A stretch of DNA of 64,000 bases from DASSUW01 sp963730535 (GCA_963730535.1 CAVSRU010000005.1:496001-560000); one strand, 5' to 3'. Positions 1 through 9,742 are shown, numbered from the stretch's first letter. Made by a program: numbers and translations. Notes: generated by a model not told the origin, from the sequence alone.

Positions 1-425
1 CGCACCATGGTGGTGCCCTCGTCGGGGACCCGCAGGCGCACCGCGCCCGAGCCCTCCTCGGCGCCGCGGAACCCGCGGTTCTCGTTCGCCTCCTTGAAGG
101 CCTTGACCTCGTCCGGCCCGGCCGTCGAGCGGTAGGCGCGCCCGCCGTCGATCAGCTGCTGGACGACCTCGGCGTGGCGCTCGGCGTTCGCCGACTGGTA
201 GATCGGCCCCTCGTCCCAGTCGATCCCCAGCCACTCGAGCGCGTCGAAGATCGTCTGCACGTTCTCGGGCGTCGACCGCTCCCGGTCGGTGTCCTCGATG
301 CGCAGGATCAGCTGCCCGCCCTGGCCGCGCGCGAGCAGCCAGTTGTAGAGCGCCGTCCTCGCGTTGCCGATGTGCAGCGCCCCCGTCGGCGAAGGAGGGA
401 ACCGTACCCGCATCCCGCTAAGCAT
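1..425 (-). CDS. gltX: Glutamyl-tRNA synthetase, N-terminal part (runs off the window)
   Basis: Class I aminoacyl-tRNA synthetase that charges tRNA-Glu in the cytoplasm. Only the first ~141 codons are present. The translation shows the start of the Rossmann catalytic domain: RVRFPPSPTGALHIGNART contains the HIGH-type signature (HIGN), followed by LRIEDTDRE and WLGIDWDEGP, all hallmarks of GluRS. The KMSKS loop and anticodon-binding domain lie outside. The start is ATG at 425 (MLSGMRV) or the in-frame ATG at 413 (MRV), which better fits the family N-terminus. Only 17 bp separate it from the divergent nfo start, so both messages probably have almost no leader. Confidence 0.93.
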   Translation of the reverse strand, partial: MLSGMRVRFPPSPTGALHIGNARTALYNWLLARGQGGQLILRIEDTDRERSTPENVQTIFDALEWLGIDWDEGPIYQSANAERHAEVVQQLIDGGRAYRSTAGPDEVKAFKEANENRGFRGAEEGSGAVRLRVPDEGTTMV

Positions 426-442
426 GCCACGATGCCCGACCC

Positions 443-1309
443 ATGTTGATCGGTGCCCACGTCTCGCCGGCGGGCGGGCCCGCCAACGCGGTCGACCGCG
501 GCACGGAGCGAGCGTGCCGGGCGATCCAGATCTTCAACCAGAACCCGCGGGCTTGGAAGCCCACGATCTACTCGGACGACCAGGTCGCGGCGTTCCACGA
601 GGCGATGGCGGAATCGCAGGTGCAGGCGCTGCTCATCCACGCCGTCTACCTGCTCAACCCCGCCTCCGAGGACCCCGAGATCCGCGAGAAGTCGGTCGCC
701 TCGCTGACCGCCTCGCTCCAGGCCGGCGCCGCGCTGGGAGCCGAGTCCGTCGTGCTGCATCCCGGCTCGGCGCTCAAGAACGGCGGCGACGTGGGCGCCG
801 CTCTCGGCCGCGCCGCTGACGCGATCAAGGAGGCGCTCGCCGAGTCGGAGGGCTGCGCGCTGCACCTGGAGAACACCGCGGGCGCCGGCGGCACGCTGGG
901 CCGCACGTTCGAGGAGCTCGCCACGCTGATCGAGGGCGCGGGCGCCGGCAAGCGGCTCGGCGTGTGCCTGGACTCGTGCCACCTGCTGGCCAGCGGCTAC
1001 GACGTGCGGAGCGCGGAGTCGCTCGCCGGCGTGCTCGACGAGTTCGACCGCGTCGTCGGGCTCGACCGGCTCGGCAGCCTGCACGTCAACGACTCGGCGA
1101 CCGAACTGGGGTCGAACCGCGACCGCCACGCGAACCTCGGCGACGGTGAGATCGGCGCCGCGGGCTGCGCGGCATTCCTGTCCGAGCCGCGTTTCGAGGG
1201 GCTCGCGTGCGTATTCGAGGGCCCGGGCGCGGCCGGCAAGGCGGTCGAGCCCGTCGACATCGCCAACGCCTGGCGGCTGCGGGCGGAGGGCCTGGTCGCT
1301 CGGGGCTAG
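443..1309 (+). CDS. nfo: Endonuclease IV (AP endonuclease)
   Basis: Zinc-dependent AP endonuclease of base excision repair; cuts 5' of abasic sites and removes 3' blocking groups. 288 residues, the usual family length. It begins MLIGAHVSPAGG and carries the TIM-barrel metal-ligand segments LHLENTAGAG, CLDSCHLLASGYD and LHVNDS in family order, followed by RHANLGDG. The ATG at 443 is the first in frame and matches the family N-terminus. The gene is divergent from gltX and its last 4 bases overlap the 3' end of dnaE on the other strand (shared CTAG), so two DNA-maintenance genes converge with no room for a separate terminator. Confidence 0.95.
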   Translation: MLIGAHVSPAGGPANAVDRGTERACRAIQIFNQNPRAWKPTIYSDDQVAAFHEAMAESQVQALLIHAVYLLNPASEDPEIREKSVASLTASLQAGAALGAESVVLHPGSALKNGGDVGAALGRAADAIKEALAESEGCALHLENTAGAGGTLGRTFEELATLIEGAGAGKRLGVCLDSCHLLASGYDVRSAESLAGVLDEFDRVVGLDRLGSLHVNDSATELGSNRDRHANLGDGEIGAAGCAAFLSEPRFEGLACVFEGPGAAGKAVEPVDIANAWRLRAEGLVARG

Positions 1310-4300
1310 GCGGCGGCGGGCTCGGCCGGCGCCAGCGCCGGCCCCAGCACGCGGTCGAGCTCCGCGGTCAGCGCGGCGTTGCGCCCAGCGACCTTGAAGC
1401 CGTCGCCGAACCGCAGGCAGCGGATGCCGGTGCGGGTGTCGACCTCGAGCACGAACTCGGCGTCGCCCGGGTAACGGGCGAAGAGGTCGCGCAGGTCGTC
1501 GATCACGGCGGCCGGGAGCCGGGCGGCGTGCACGCGCCGGCGCACCGGCTCGTGCACCATCGTGGCCGCGAGGCGGGCGACCTGCTCCTTCGCCTTCTCG
1601 ATCTCGGCTTCCGAGGGGTCGAACCGCTCGGCGTCCTGGACGATGATGCAGGTCTTGCCGGCTTCCTTGTGGTCGACCCGGCCGCGCACGAGCACGATCT
1701 CGTCGGCCGCGATCACCTGCTGGACCGCCTCGAGCGTCTTCTCGAAGACCACGATCTCCACGCTGCCGTCCAGGTCGTCGAGCGTGGCGAACATCATCGG
1801 CGTGCCGGTCCGGGTGCGGATCTTCTTGGACTCCGTGATCATCCCGCCGACCTTCACCCAGTCGCCGTCGCGCTGTTCGGGGAGCTGGGCGCAGCCGCAG
1901 TCCGCCTTCATCCGCAGCGCCTCGCGGACGCGCTTGAGCGGGTGCTCGGTGATGAAGACGCCGACCGACTCCTTCTCGAGCGCGAGCAGCTCGGGGCGCT
2001 CGTACTCGTGGCTGGGGATCGGCGGGTGGGCGGGGGTGAAGGCGCTGGGGGCGGCGCTGTCGCCGAAGCCGCCGAGGTCGAAGATCGACCCCTGGCCGAT
2101 CTGAGCGTCGAGCTGGGTCTTCTGGCCCGCCGCCTGGGCGGACTCCAGCACGTCGAGCATGCCCGCGCCGCGTGGCGCCGGTGGAGCCGAACGCGCCGCA
2201 CTTGATCAGCGCCTCGATCGCCTTCTTGTTCACCGCGCGGCAGTCCACCCGCTCGCAGAAGTCCCACAGGCTGGTGAACGGCTCGCTTTCCCGTGCGCGC
2301 TTGATCGCCTCCACGGCGGCGTAGCCGACGCCCTTCACCGCGTCGAGCCCGAAGCGGATGTTGCCGTCCACGACCATGAACTCGTGGTCTGACTCGTTGA
2401 CGTCGGGCGGCAGGATCTCGATGCCCATGCTCTCCGTCTGGGCGACGAAGAACGGCACCTTGTCCTTCGTGTCCATCACCGACGAGATCAGCGCGGCCAT
2501 GTACTCGGCCGGGTAGTTGGCCTTCAGCCACGCCGTGCGGTAGGCGATCATCCCGTAGCACGCGGCGTGGGAGCGGTTGAACGAGTAGTCGGCGGACCGC
2601 TCGTTCACGGTCCACAGCGCCTCGGTCACGTCCTCCGCGGTGCCCGACGCGCGGCAGCCCTCGACGAACTCGGGCTTGAGCTTGGCCATCGCCTCGCGGT
2701 TCTTCTTGCCGATCGCCTTGCGCAGGTCGTCCGCCTTCGGCCCGGAGAAGCCGGCGATCGACTTGGCGATCTGCATCGACTGCTCCTGGTAGAGGATCAC
2801 GCCCTTGGTCGGCTCCGTGATCGGGCGCAGGCGGTCGTCGATGTAGGTGATCGTCTCCGGGTTGCGCTTCCCGCGCGCGTACGTGGGGATCTGGTCCATC
2901 GCGCCCGGGCGGTAGAGCGCGTTGAGGGCGACGAGGTCCTCGAACTCGGTCGGCTGGACCTTCTTCAGCGCCTCGCGCATGCCCTCGGACTCGAACTGGA
3001 AGACCCCCACCGAGTCGCCCTTGGCCATCATCGCGTAGGTCTTCTCGTCGTCGAGCGGGAGCGCGGTCATGTCCAGCCGCTCGCCCGTCGAGCGCTCGAT
3101 GATCGACAGCGTGTCCTCGATCACGTCGAGGTTGCGCAGACCGAGGAAGTCCATCTTGAGGAGGCCGATCTCCTCGATCGGCTTCATCGAGTACTGCGTG
3201 ACCGTGCGGTAGGCCTTCTGGCCGTCCTCGGTCGTGCCGGCGTCGGCGAGCTGGAGCGGCACGATGTCGGTCAGCGGGCGGTCGGAGATCACGACGGCGG
3301 CGGCGTGGATCGAGGCGTTGCGGACGATCCCCTCGAGCCCCTTCGCCACGTCGACGATCTGCTTCGCCGTGGGGTCCCGAGCGACCTCGGCCGACAGCTC
3401 GGTGCCGGGCTGCAGGCAGTCCTCGAAGCTCGGCGGGCGGCCCATGATCGGGTCGGGGATCAGCTTGGCCAGCCGGTCCCCCGCCCCGTAGTCGTGTCCG
3501 AGGACACGGGCAGCATCCCTCGTCGCCGCGCGGGGGAACATCTTTCCGAAGGTGATGATCTGGGCGACGCGGTCGGTGCCGTACTTGGCGGTCACGTAGC
3601 GGATCACGCGCTCGCGCCCGCGCACCGAGAAGTCGATGTCGATGTCCGGCATCGAGACGCGCTCGGCGTTGAGGAAGCGCTCGAACAGGAGGTCGTAGCG
3701 GAGGGGGTCGACGTCCGTGATCTGGAGGCAGTAGGCGACGAGGCTGCCGGCCGCGCTGCCGCGCCCCGGGCCGACCGCGATGCCGTTCTCCTTCGCGTAG
3801 CGCACGAAGTCCCAGACGATCAGGAAGTAGGCGTTGAAGCCCATCCGGTCGACGACCCCGAGCTCCATCTCCATCCGCTCGAGCGCCTCGGCGGGCGCGG
3901 GGTCGCCGTAGCGGTGGCGCAGCCCGTCGAGCACGAGCTCGCGCAGGTAGGTCTTCTCGTCCTTGCCGTCCGGGCAGTCGAAGCGCGGGATCAGCTGCTT
4001 GCCGAGCTCGATCTCCACGTCGCAGCGCTCGGCGATCTCGAGGCTCGACGCGAGCGCTTCCGGCATGTCGGCGAACGAGGCGGCCATCTCCTCGGGCGAC
4101 TTGAGGAAGAACTCGTTCGTCTCGAACGACATCTTCGGCTGCGCGAGCGTCGACTTCGTCTGCACGCACAGCAGCGCGGCGTGGTGGTGGAAGTCCTCCT
4201 TGCGGAGGTAGTGGACGTCGGCCGTCGCGACGAGCGGCCGGCCCATCTCGGCGGCGAAGCCGCGGATCGCCTCGTTGACCTGCTCCTGCTCGGCGAGGCC

Positions 4301-4834
4301 GTTGCGCTGGACCTCGAAGTAGACCTGCTCGGGCCCGAAGGCCTGCACCAGCTCGTCGAGGTGGGCGCGGGCCTGCTGCGGCTTGCCCTGGAGGATCCGC
4401 TGGCTCGTGCGCGCCGCGAGGCACCCGGTGAGGCAGATGACGCCCTGCGCGTGGCGCGCGAGCAGCTCGAGGTCGACGCCCGGCTTGCCGCGGTACAGGC
4501 CCTCGAGGAAGCCGGCGCTGGAGAGCTTGACGAGGTTGCGCAGCCCCTCCCCCGTCTCCGCCAGCAACGTCAGGTGGTTGCGCTCGATCTTCCCCTCGCG
4601 GGCGCGCCGGTCGTCGACGTAGTAGGCCTCGAGCCCGACGATCGGCTTGATCCCGTGCTTGCGGGTGGCCTTGTAGAGCTCCACGGCGCCGTTCATCACG
4701 CCGTGGTCGGTGAGCCCGAGCGCGGGCTGGCCGAAGCTCGCGGCGCGCTCGGCCAGCTCGTCGATCCGGCACGCGCCGTCGAGCAGCGAGTACTCGGAGT
4801 GGACGTGGAGATGGGCGCAGCCGGGAGCCGTCAC
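1306..4834 (-). CDS. dnaE: DNA polymerase III alpha subunit, with a one-base frameshift
   Basis: Replicative polymerase catalytic subunit. The PHP domain is at the N-terminus (HLHVHSEYSLLDG), then the palm with the catalytic PDIDIDF, the fingers (NRSHAACYGMIAYRTAWLK), and an OB fold near the C-terminus (VGGMITESKKIRTRTGTPMM). The GTG at 4834 gives MTAPGCAHLHVHS, the expected start. The coding sequence is split by one extra C in the CCC at 2162-2164: upstream reads ...GAFGSTGATRRG, downstream resumes in another frame as MLDVLESAQAAGQKTQ. Removing one base gives about 1175 residues, the normal length. This is an essential gene, so a sequence error is the simplest explanation. The small PHP/OB architecture is the dnaE1 type. 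Confidence 0.93.
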
Positions 4835-4843
4835 GGGTCGAGA

Positions 4844-4849
4844 AGACTA
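4844..4849 (-). promoter_or_regulatory. Candidate -10 element for dnaE
   Basis: TAGTCT (read on the minus strand) fits the TAnnnT pattern and lies 9 nt upstream of the dnaE GTG, which would give a leaderless or nearly leaderless transcript. No good -35 is visible. Assigned by position and by similarity to other starts in this window. Confidence 0.3.
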
Positions 4850-4927
4850 GGCGGCGCGTCGGACGATGCCCATGACCGATTCCGCTCGTTGGGTGGTCTG
4901 CGGCATGACCGCCTGTACGTCCGTTGC

Positions 4928-4967
4928 GGTTGCAACCTTGACGGGGCTTCGAGCGCCGGACTACGGT
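4928..4967 (+). promoter_or_regulatory. Candidate promoter and operator of the GntR gene
   Basis: A perfect 10-bp palindrome GGTTGCAACC (4928-4937) abuts a -35-like TTGACG (4938-4943). After an 18-bp spacer there is TACGGT (4962-4967) as a -10, and the ATG follows 8 nt later at 4976. The palindrome touching the -35 is a natural place for autoregulation by the GntR/FCD protein it precedes. The sequence match is direct; the operator role is inferred. Confidence 0.5.
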
Positions 4968-4975
4968 CGCTGCGC

Positions 4976-5638
4976 ATGAGCGTCCTCCCGATCCAGCGGA
5001 CGACCGTGGCGACCCTGATCGCCGAGGACGTGCGCGACCATCTGCTGTCGGGCGCGATGGCGCCAGGGACGCGGCTGGGCGACGAGGACCTGGTCGAGGC
5101 GACCGGCGCTTCGGTGGGCACGGTCCGCGCGGCGCTGGCGGAGCTCGAGCGCGACGGGCTCGTGGTGCACTCGCTGCACCGTGGCCTGGAGGTGAAGCCG
5201 ATCACACGCTCGGAGCTCCGGGACATCTACGCGGCGCGGCGCGTGTTCGAGCGCGCGGGCCTCGAGGTGTTGCTCGCCTCGCGGCCGGTCGACGTCAGCT
5301 GGCTCCAGGCAGCCGTCGAGCGCATGGGCGAGGCGTCGGTGGCCGGAGACCACCGCGCGCTGGTGGAGGCCGACATGGCGTTCCATCTCGCGCTCGCCGC
5401 CGCCGCGGGCTCGAGCCGGGTGACGCGGGCGGCCCGGGCCGCGCTGATGGAGCTGCGCCTCGTGCTCCCGGTCGCCGACCGCTCGGCGGATGACCTGCCG
5501 GCCCTGGTCGCCGACCATCAGCACCTCGTCTCGATCTTCGCCTCCGGCGATCTCGAGGCGTCGACCGCGGCACACGAGGGCCATCTCGTCCGCGGCGAGG
5601 CGCTCGCCCGCGCCGGGATCGTCGAGTCTCAGCTCTGA
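4976..5638 (+). CDS. GntR-family transcriptional regulator, FCD (FadR) type
   Basis: 220 residues. The N-terminal winged helix-turn-helix covers about residues 10-75 (TLIAEDVRDHLLSGAMAPG, then LVEATGASVGTVRAALAEL and ERDGLVVHS, typical of GntR). The C-terminal all-helical FCD ligand domain covers about 85-215 (AARRVFERAGLEVLL, then ADMAFHLALAAAAGS with the D/H metal or ligand residues, then DHQHLVSIFASGD). Such proteins usually repress genes for metabolism of a carboxylate or amino acid; no target is evident here because neighbours are unrelated. The ATG at 4976 follows a good promoter with almost no leader. The last 10 bases overlap the convergent gene at 5629-8217. Confidence 0.88.
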   Translation: MSVLPIQRTTVATLIAEDVRDHLLSGAMAPGTRLGDEDLVEATGASVGTVRAALAELERDGLVVHSLHRGLEVKPITRSELRDIYAARRVFERAGLEVLLASRPVDVSWLQAAVERMGEASVAGDHRALVEADMAFHLALAAAAGSSRVTRAARAALMELRLVLPVADRSADDLPALVADHQHLVSIFASGDLEASTAAHEGHLVRGEALARAGIVESQL

Positions 5639-8217
5639 ACGCGGCGGGTCCAGGCCGTCATGTGCGCGACGGCCTCGCGGTCACCGCGGACGACCGGCCG
5701 CTCGCCCGTCTGGACGGGCTCGCCGCGGACCAGCCGGTCGAACACGCTGCGGGACATCGAGACCGTGGCGTCCGGCGTGTGGCCGCGCGCGCTCGGCGCG
5801 ACCGAGAGGCCGGAGCCGTCCTCGGCCGTGAGGTACCAGGTCTCGGACGGGTCCCCCTCGATCGCCTGGGCGATCGTGAACCGGTGCCCGCGCGTCCAGG
5901 ACGGATGCACGGCGTAGGCGAGCGTCCGGTACACGAGCTCGGGCTCGAGGTGCGCGCCGGCACGGGCCGCCTCGGTGAGCGCGATCGTGCACGACGGAAG
6001 CGTCCTGAGGGCCTTGGCGCGACGCTTGCGGCCGCGGATCCGGGCCGGGCCGAAGAAGCGGCCGATGCGGTGGTCGACGCCGGCCAGCAGCTCCGCCAGC
6101 ACGAGCGGCGCCGCCTGAAGGTGGAAGTCCGCGTCCCCGCGTGAGCGCGGCTCCTCGATCGCACGCACGAACGTGCGCCCGGAGGTGACGGAGACCGAGA
6201 ACGTCCCGGTGCCGCCGATGCTCACGTCGTACGACAGCGGGCCCTGGACGGCGAGGCCCTGGGCCGGCAGCAACGCGGCGATCACCCGGCCGGCCAGCGC
6301 CGGGTCGTCGTGCGCGAGCTTCACCAGCGCCCCGCGCAGCAGCGGGTACTCGCGCCGGGAGCTTCCGACCATCAGCCCCCGGGCGGGAGGCTTCGAGGCC
6401 GGCACGATCCTGGGCCCGGCGGCGGGCGGCGCGGGCGCGGGCGGCGGCTCGACAGCGGCCGGGGGCGCGGGCGCCGGCTCGGCGACCGCGGGCGGCGGTT
6501 CCGGGACGGTCTCGACGGCGGGCGCGGGTGCGAAGGGCGCCGGCGCGTCGGGACCTCCGGCGGGCGTCGCCCACTCGACGGCCGGCTCGGCGTCGGGCGC
6601 GGGCGGCTCGCTGTCCTCGTCCTCGTGCACTCCCGGCTCCACGCCGGGGCGCTGCCACGCGCGGCTGCCCTCGGCGGCGCCCTCGGTCGCCCGCACCGGC
6701 TCGACCCCCGGGACGACCGGCTCGCGGCGCGGCTCGTCCTTGGCGTCCCAGTCCGAGGCGGGCTCGGCGTCCGGGGCCACCGGCTCCGCGCCGTCGTCCG
6801 CGGGCTCTGGCTCCGGGGCGCGGCGGCGCAGGGCCTCCGCGGCAGCGTCGAGGTCCGCCACGAGGCCGCCGGCGTCCGACGGCTCACGCGCGCTCGCCGC
6901 CTCGGCCTGCTCGCGGGCCAGCCGCTCGAGGTCGGTCGCGCGGGCGCGCTGCTCGACCTCGGCGATCCGCGCCTGGAGCGTCTGCGCGGCCTGCTCGCGC
7001 TCGCGCTCGAGGTCGGCACGGAACCCGGCCAGATCGTCGCGCAGGCGATCCGCCTCGCCGCGAGCGGCGTCGCGCTCCTGCCGCAGGCGCTCGCCGGCGG
7101 CTCGTGCCTCGTCGCCCTCGTGCCGCAGGCGCTCGACCTCGGCGGCCAGGGCCTCGAGCTGCTCGCGGAGCGCCGCCCGTTCGGCCTGGCCCTCCTGGAG
7201 GCGCTCGTGGAGCTCGGACGTCGCCCCCTGGGCGTTCTCGAGGCGGCCGCGGAGCTCGGCGGCCTCGGCGGCCGCCGCCCGGGCGCGGTCCAGCTCGTCC
7301 TCGAGCGTGGCGCGGGCGACGCTCTCGCCGTGGGCGCGCGACTCGGCGGCCTCGACGCGCTCCTGCGCGGCGGCGCGCTCGCCCTCGATCTCCGCTCGCA
7401 ATCCGGCGGCCTGGAGACGGGCGGCCTCGAGGTCGGCGGCGAGGCCGCTGACCCGGGCCTCTGCCGCAGCGTCCGACGCCCTGCGCTCGGACTCGAGGAC
7501 CGCCAGGCGGACGGCGTCACCGGCGTGGATGATCTCGCTCGTGCGCAGGCGGAGCTGCCACTCGCGCGCGCGGGCGCGGACCTCGGCAGCCGCGGCCAGC
7601 GCGGCGGTCAGGGCGTCCCCGCGGGCGGCGTCCGGTTCCCGCCCGGCCAGCGCGTCGCGCTCCGCAGTCGCCTCCTCGAGCCGGCGCTCCAGCTCGACCG
7701 AGCGCAGCTCGAGCACCTCGACCGCCTTCCGCGCCTCGGCGGCCGCGCGCGTCGCTGCCTCCTCAGCGGCCTCGGCTCGTCGTGCCCGGCGTTCGGCCAG
7801 CACGGCGTGGTCGATGACCTGGCCGCCCGGCTCGTCGGGCTCCTCCGGGCGCTCGGGAGCTGCCGGGACGCGTGCGGGCTCCGGACCGCGGGTGAGCGGC
7901 GGGAGGCCGGCGCGGGCGCCGCTCGGCCACTCGACCCACATCGCCTCGGGGTCGGTCGCCACCAGCTCGGCGGCGACGAGGTAGGTCCCGCGCCAGCAGT
8001 CTGGGTCGCGCGAGAAGCGGGCGTCGGGAAGGGACTCGAAGCGATTCTCCGCGCCCGCCACCCGCAGGGCGAGCGCCGGCAGCTCCGGCTCACGCGCGGC
8101 GTCCCCCGACCAGCGGCCGCGCACCCGCACGAGCCCGCTATCCGTCCCTGAGGGCAGCCACTCGACCGTCTCGAGCGCGAGCCCGGGCAGCGCGGGAATG
8201 GCGGACGATTCGGCCAC
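5629..8217 (-). CDS. Long coiled-coil protein with C-terminal SCP2-like domain, function unknown
   Basis: 862 residues. Residues ~5-110 form a globular domain rich in Trp and beta-type sequence (VRVRGRWSGD, WRGTYLVAAELVA, MWVEWPSGARAGLP). Residues ~138-444 are a long Ala/Glu/Arg heptad coiled coil. Residues ~445-615 are acidic and Pro/Ala-rich, probably disordered. Residues ~616-862 form a second globular part whose last ~110 residues (TWYLTAEDGSGLSVAP, DATVSMSRSVFDRLVRGE) resemble SCP2/sterol-carrier-like folds. No signal peptide. GTG at 8217 was chosen because GGGAGGA lies 11 nt upstream; there is no better ATG. It follows argG and a 55-residue membrane protein on the same strand. A structural or lipid-related role is possible but unproven. 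Confidence 0.78.
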   Translation of the reverse strand: MAESSAIPALPGLALETVEWLPSGTDSGLVRVRGRWSGDAAREPELPALALRVAGAENRFESLPDARFSRDPDCWRGTYLVAAELVATDPEAMWVEWPSGARAGLPPLTRGPEPARVPAAPERPEEPDEPGGQVIDHAVLAERRARRAEAAEEAATRAAAEARKAVEVLELRSVELERRLEEATAERDALAGREPDAARGDALTAALAAAAEVRARAREWQLRLRTSEIIHAGDAVRLAVLESERRASDAAAEARVSGLAADLEAARLQAAGLRAEIEGERAAAQERVEAAESRAHGESVARATLEDELDRARAAAAEAAELRGRLENAQGATSELHERLQEGQAERAALREQLEALAAEVERLRHEGDEARAAGERLRQERDAARGEADRLRDDLAGFRADLEREREQAAQTLQARIAEVEQRARATDLERLAREQAEAASAREPSDAGGLVADLDAAAEALRRRAPEPEPADDGAEPVAPDAEPASDWDAKDEPRREPVVPGVEPVRATEGAAEGSRAWQRPGVEPGVHEDEDSEPPAPDAEPAVEWATPAGGPDAPAPFAPAPAVETVPEPPPAVAEPAPAPPAAVEPPPAPAPPAAGPRIVPASKPPARGLMVGSSRREYPLLRGALVKLAHDDPALAGRVIAALLPAQGLAVQGPLSYDVSIGGTGTFSVSVTSGRTFVRAIEEPRSRGDADFHLQAAPLVLAELLAGVDHRIGRFFGPARIRGRKRRAKALRTLPSCTIALTEAARAGAHLEPELVYRTLAYAVHPSWTRGHRFTIAQAIEGDPSETWYLTAEDGSGLSVAPSARGHTPDATVSMSRSVFDRLVRGEPVQTGERPVVRGDREAVAHMTAWTRRVQS

Positions 8218-8255
8218 AGCCCGCCAATCCTCCCAGAATGGCCGGCGAAAGGGCC

Positions 8256-8423
8256 TTAGTCGTCCGAACCGTTGCGGCGCAGCACGACCAGCGCCACGCC
8301 ACCGGCCACGGCGAGCACGGCGCCCGCCAGCAGCGGCTTGGGGACGTACGTGGACCCGTACCGGCTGCGGAGCGCGAACTTCCCGCCATTCCAGACGACC
8401 ATGCCAAGGAGCTTGTAGAGCAT
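8256..8423 (-). CDS. Small single-pass membrane protein
   Basis: 55 residues, unnamed. MLYKLLGMVVWNGGKFALR is an amphipathic start, and one hydrophobic helix (LLAGAVLAVAGGVALVVLR) occupies about residues 32-50, followed by a short charged tail RNGSDD. It begins 9 nt after the argG stop and ends 38 nt before the coiled-coil gene, so it is probably part of that transcription unit. Support comes from the clean start, the well-formed membrane helix with positive flanks and the operon position. No function is proposed. Confidence 0.62.
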   Translation of the reverse strand: MLYKLLGMVVWNGGKFALRSRYGSTYVPKPLLAGAVLAVAGGVALVVLRRNGSDD

Positions 8424-8432
8424 GTGCAGGTT

Positions 8433-9734
8433 CTACCCGTTCCGCAGGCGATGAGCCATCCGGGATTGCAGCGACCAGATCTCGATGAACCCGGGCGACG
8501 CCTGCTGGGAGAACAGGCCACCGGACTCGGCGAAGGTCGCGAGCTGCGCGTCGTACACCGCGTTCGGGCTCTCGCGCGTGACCACCCGCGCCGAGCCCTT
8601 GTAGAGCTTGATCCCGATCGTCCCCGTCACCCGCTCGTTCACATGGCGGATGTAGGCTTCGAGGTCCGTCCGCAGCGGCTCCCACCACAGGCCCGCGTAC
8701 ACGAGGTACGCCCACTGCTGGTCGAGCCGCGGCTTGAACTGGTTCTGGTGGATCGTGCCGGTCAGGCGCTCGAGCTCGCGGTGGGCCTTGAGCAGGATCG
8801 CCGCCGCCGGAACCTCGTAGATGTCGCGGACCTTGAGCCCCACGATCCGGTCCTCGATGTGGTCGACGATGCCGACGCCGTGCCGGATCCCGAGCTCGGC
8901 GGTCGCCTCGATCAGCTCCACGAGGCCCATCCGCGTCCCGTTCAGCGCCACCGGCACGCCGGCCTCGAACTCGACCTCCACGACCTCCGGCTCGTCGGGC
9001 GCCTCCTCGGGACGGGTGACCAGCTGGAAGACGTCGTCGTCCGGCGCGTGCGAGAGGTCCTCGATCCACTTGCCCTCCGACGAGCGGCCCCACAGGTTGT
9101 CGTCGATCGAGTACGGCGCCGCCTCGCTGCCGCCCTTGACCGGGATCCCGTGCTTGCGGGCGTACGCGATCTCCTCGTCGCGGCCCATCGCCCACGAGCG
9201 CACCGGCGCGATGACCTTCAGCTCCGGTGCGAGCGTGGCGATCGTGCTCTCGATCCGCACCTGGTCGTTGCCCTTGCCGGTGCAGCCGTGCGCGATCGTG
9301 TCGCACCCGCTGCTGCGCGCGTACTCGACGGCCAGCTTGGCGATCAGCGGCCGGCCGATGGCGGTGAAGAGCGGGTAGCCATCGCCGTAGTCGGCGTTCG
9401 CCTGGATGGCCGGGAGCACGTACTCGCGCGCGAACTCCTCGCGCGCGTCGACCACGTGGCAGTCGAGCGCGCCGAGCCGGAGCGCCTTGCCGCGGACGAC
9501 GTCGTAGTCCTCGCCCGGCTGGCCGAGGTTGACGGTGAGCGCGACGACCTCGGCCTCGTACTCGTCCTGGATCCACTTGAGCATCACGCTCGTGTCGAGC
9601 CCGCCCGAGTACAGCAGCAGCACGCGCCCGACCTCGCCCGGCTGGGCCAGGTAGGTGGCGACGCGCGTCGCCTCGGGGTCGGCGACGCGGTGGACTTCGG
9701 TACGGGACTTGGGATCGCGCGGCTCGTCGGTCAT
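8433..9734 (-). CDS. argG: Argininosuccinate synthase
   Basis: Joins citrulline and aspartate with ATP to give argininosuccinate, the penultimate step of arginine synthesis. 433 residues. The ATP pyrophosphatase loop is LLYSGGLDTSVMLKW (about residues 42-56), and the substrate-binding segments HGCTGKGNDQVR and SIDDNLWGRSSEG are present. Compared with the compact actinobacterial form it has an N-terminal extension of about 35 residues before the P-loop. The ATG at 9734 has a -10-like TAGGCT 8 nt upstream. It is separated from argCJBD by about 2.2 kb and leads a transcription unit with a small membrane protein and the coiled-coil protein; argF and argH are not in the window. Confidence 0.96.
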   Translation of the reverse strand: MTDEPRDPKSRTEVHRVADPEATRVATYLAQPGEVGRVLLLYSGGLDTSVMLKWIQDEYEAEVVALTVNLGQPGEDYDVVRGKALRLGALDCHVVDAREEFAREYVLPAIQANADYGDGYPLFTAIGRPLIAKLAVEYARSSGCDTIAHGCTGKGNDQVRIESTIATLAPELKVIAPVRSWAMGRDEEIAYARKHGIPVKGGSEAAPYSIDDNLWGRSSEGKWIEDLSHAPDDDVFQLVTRPEEAPDEPEVVEVEFEAGVPVALNGTRMGLVELIEATAELGIRHGVGIVDHIEDRIVGLKVRDIYEVPAAAILLKAHRELERLTGTIHQNQFKPRLDQQWAYLVYAGLWWEPLRTDLEAYIRHVNERVTGTIGIKLYKGSARVVTRESPNAVYDAQLATFAESGGLFSQQASPGFIEIWSLQSRMAHRLRNG

Positions 9735-9742
9735 CGCCGGGC

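Noticed and set aside
2567..4975. Long plus-strand open frame running through dnaE into the GntR gene
   Set aside because: The part before 4976 is the antisense of dnaE; only the section from 4976 shows a real protein (GntR/FCD). High G+C keeps such antisense frames open.
6310..8151. 600-codon plus-strand frames opposite the coiled-coil gene
   Set aside because: Composition is Arg/Gly/Ser low complexity without motifs; the minus strand carries the coherent coiled coil and C-terminal domain.
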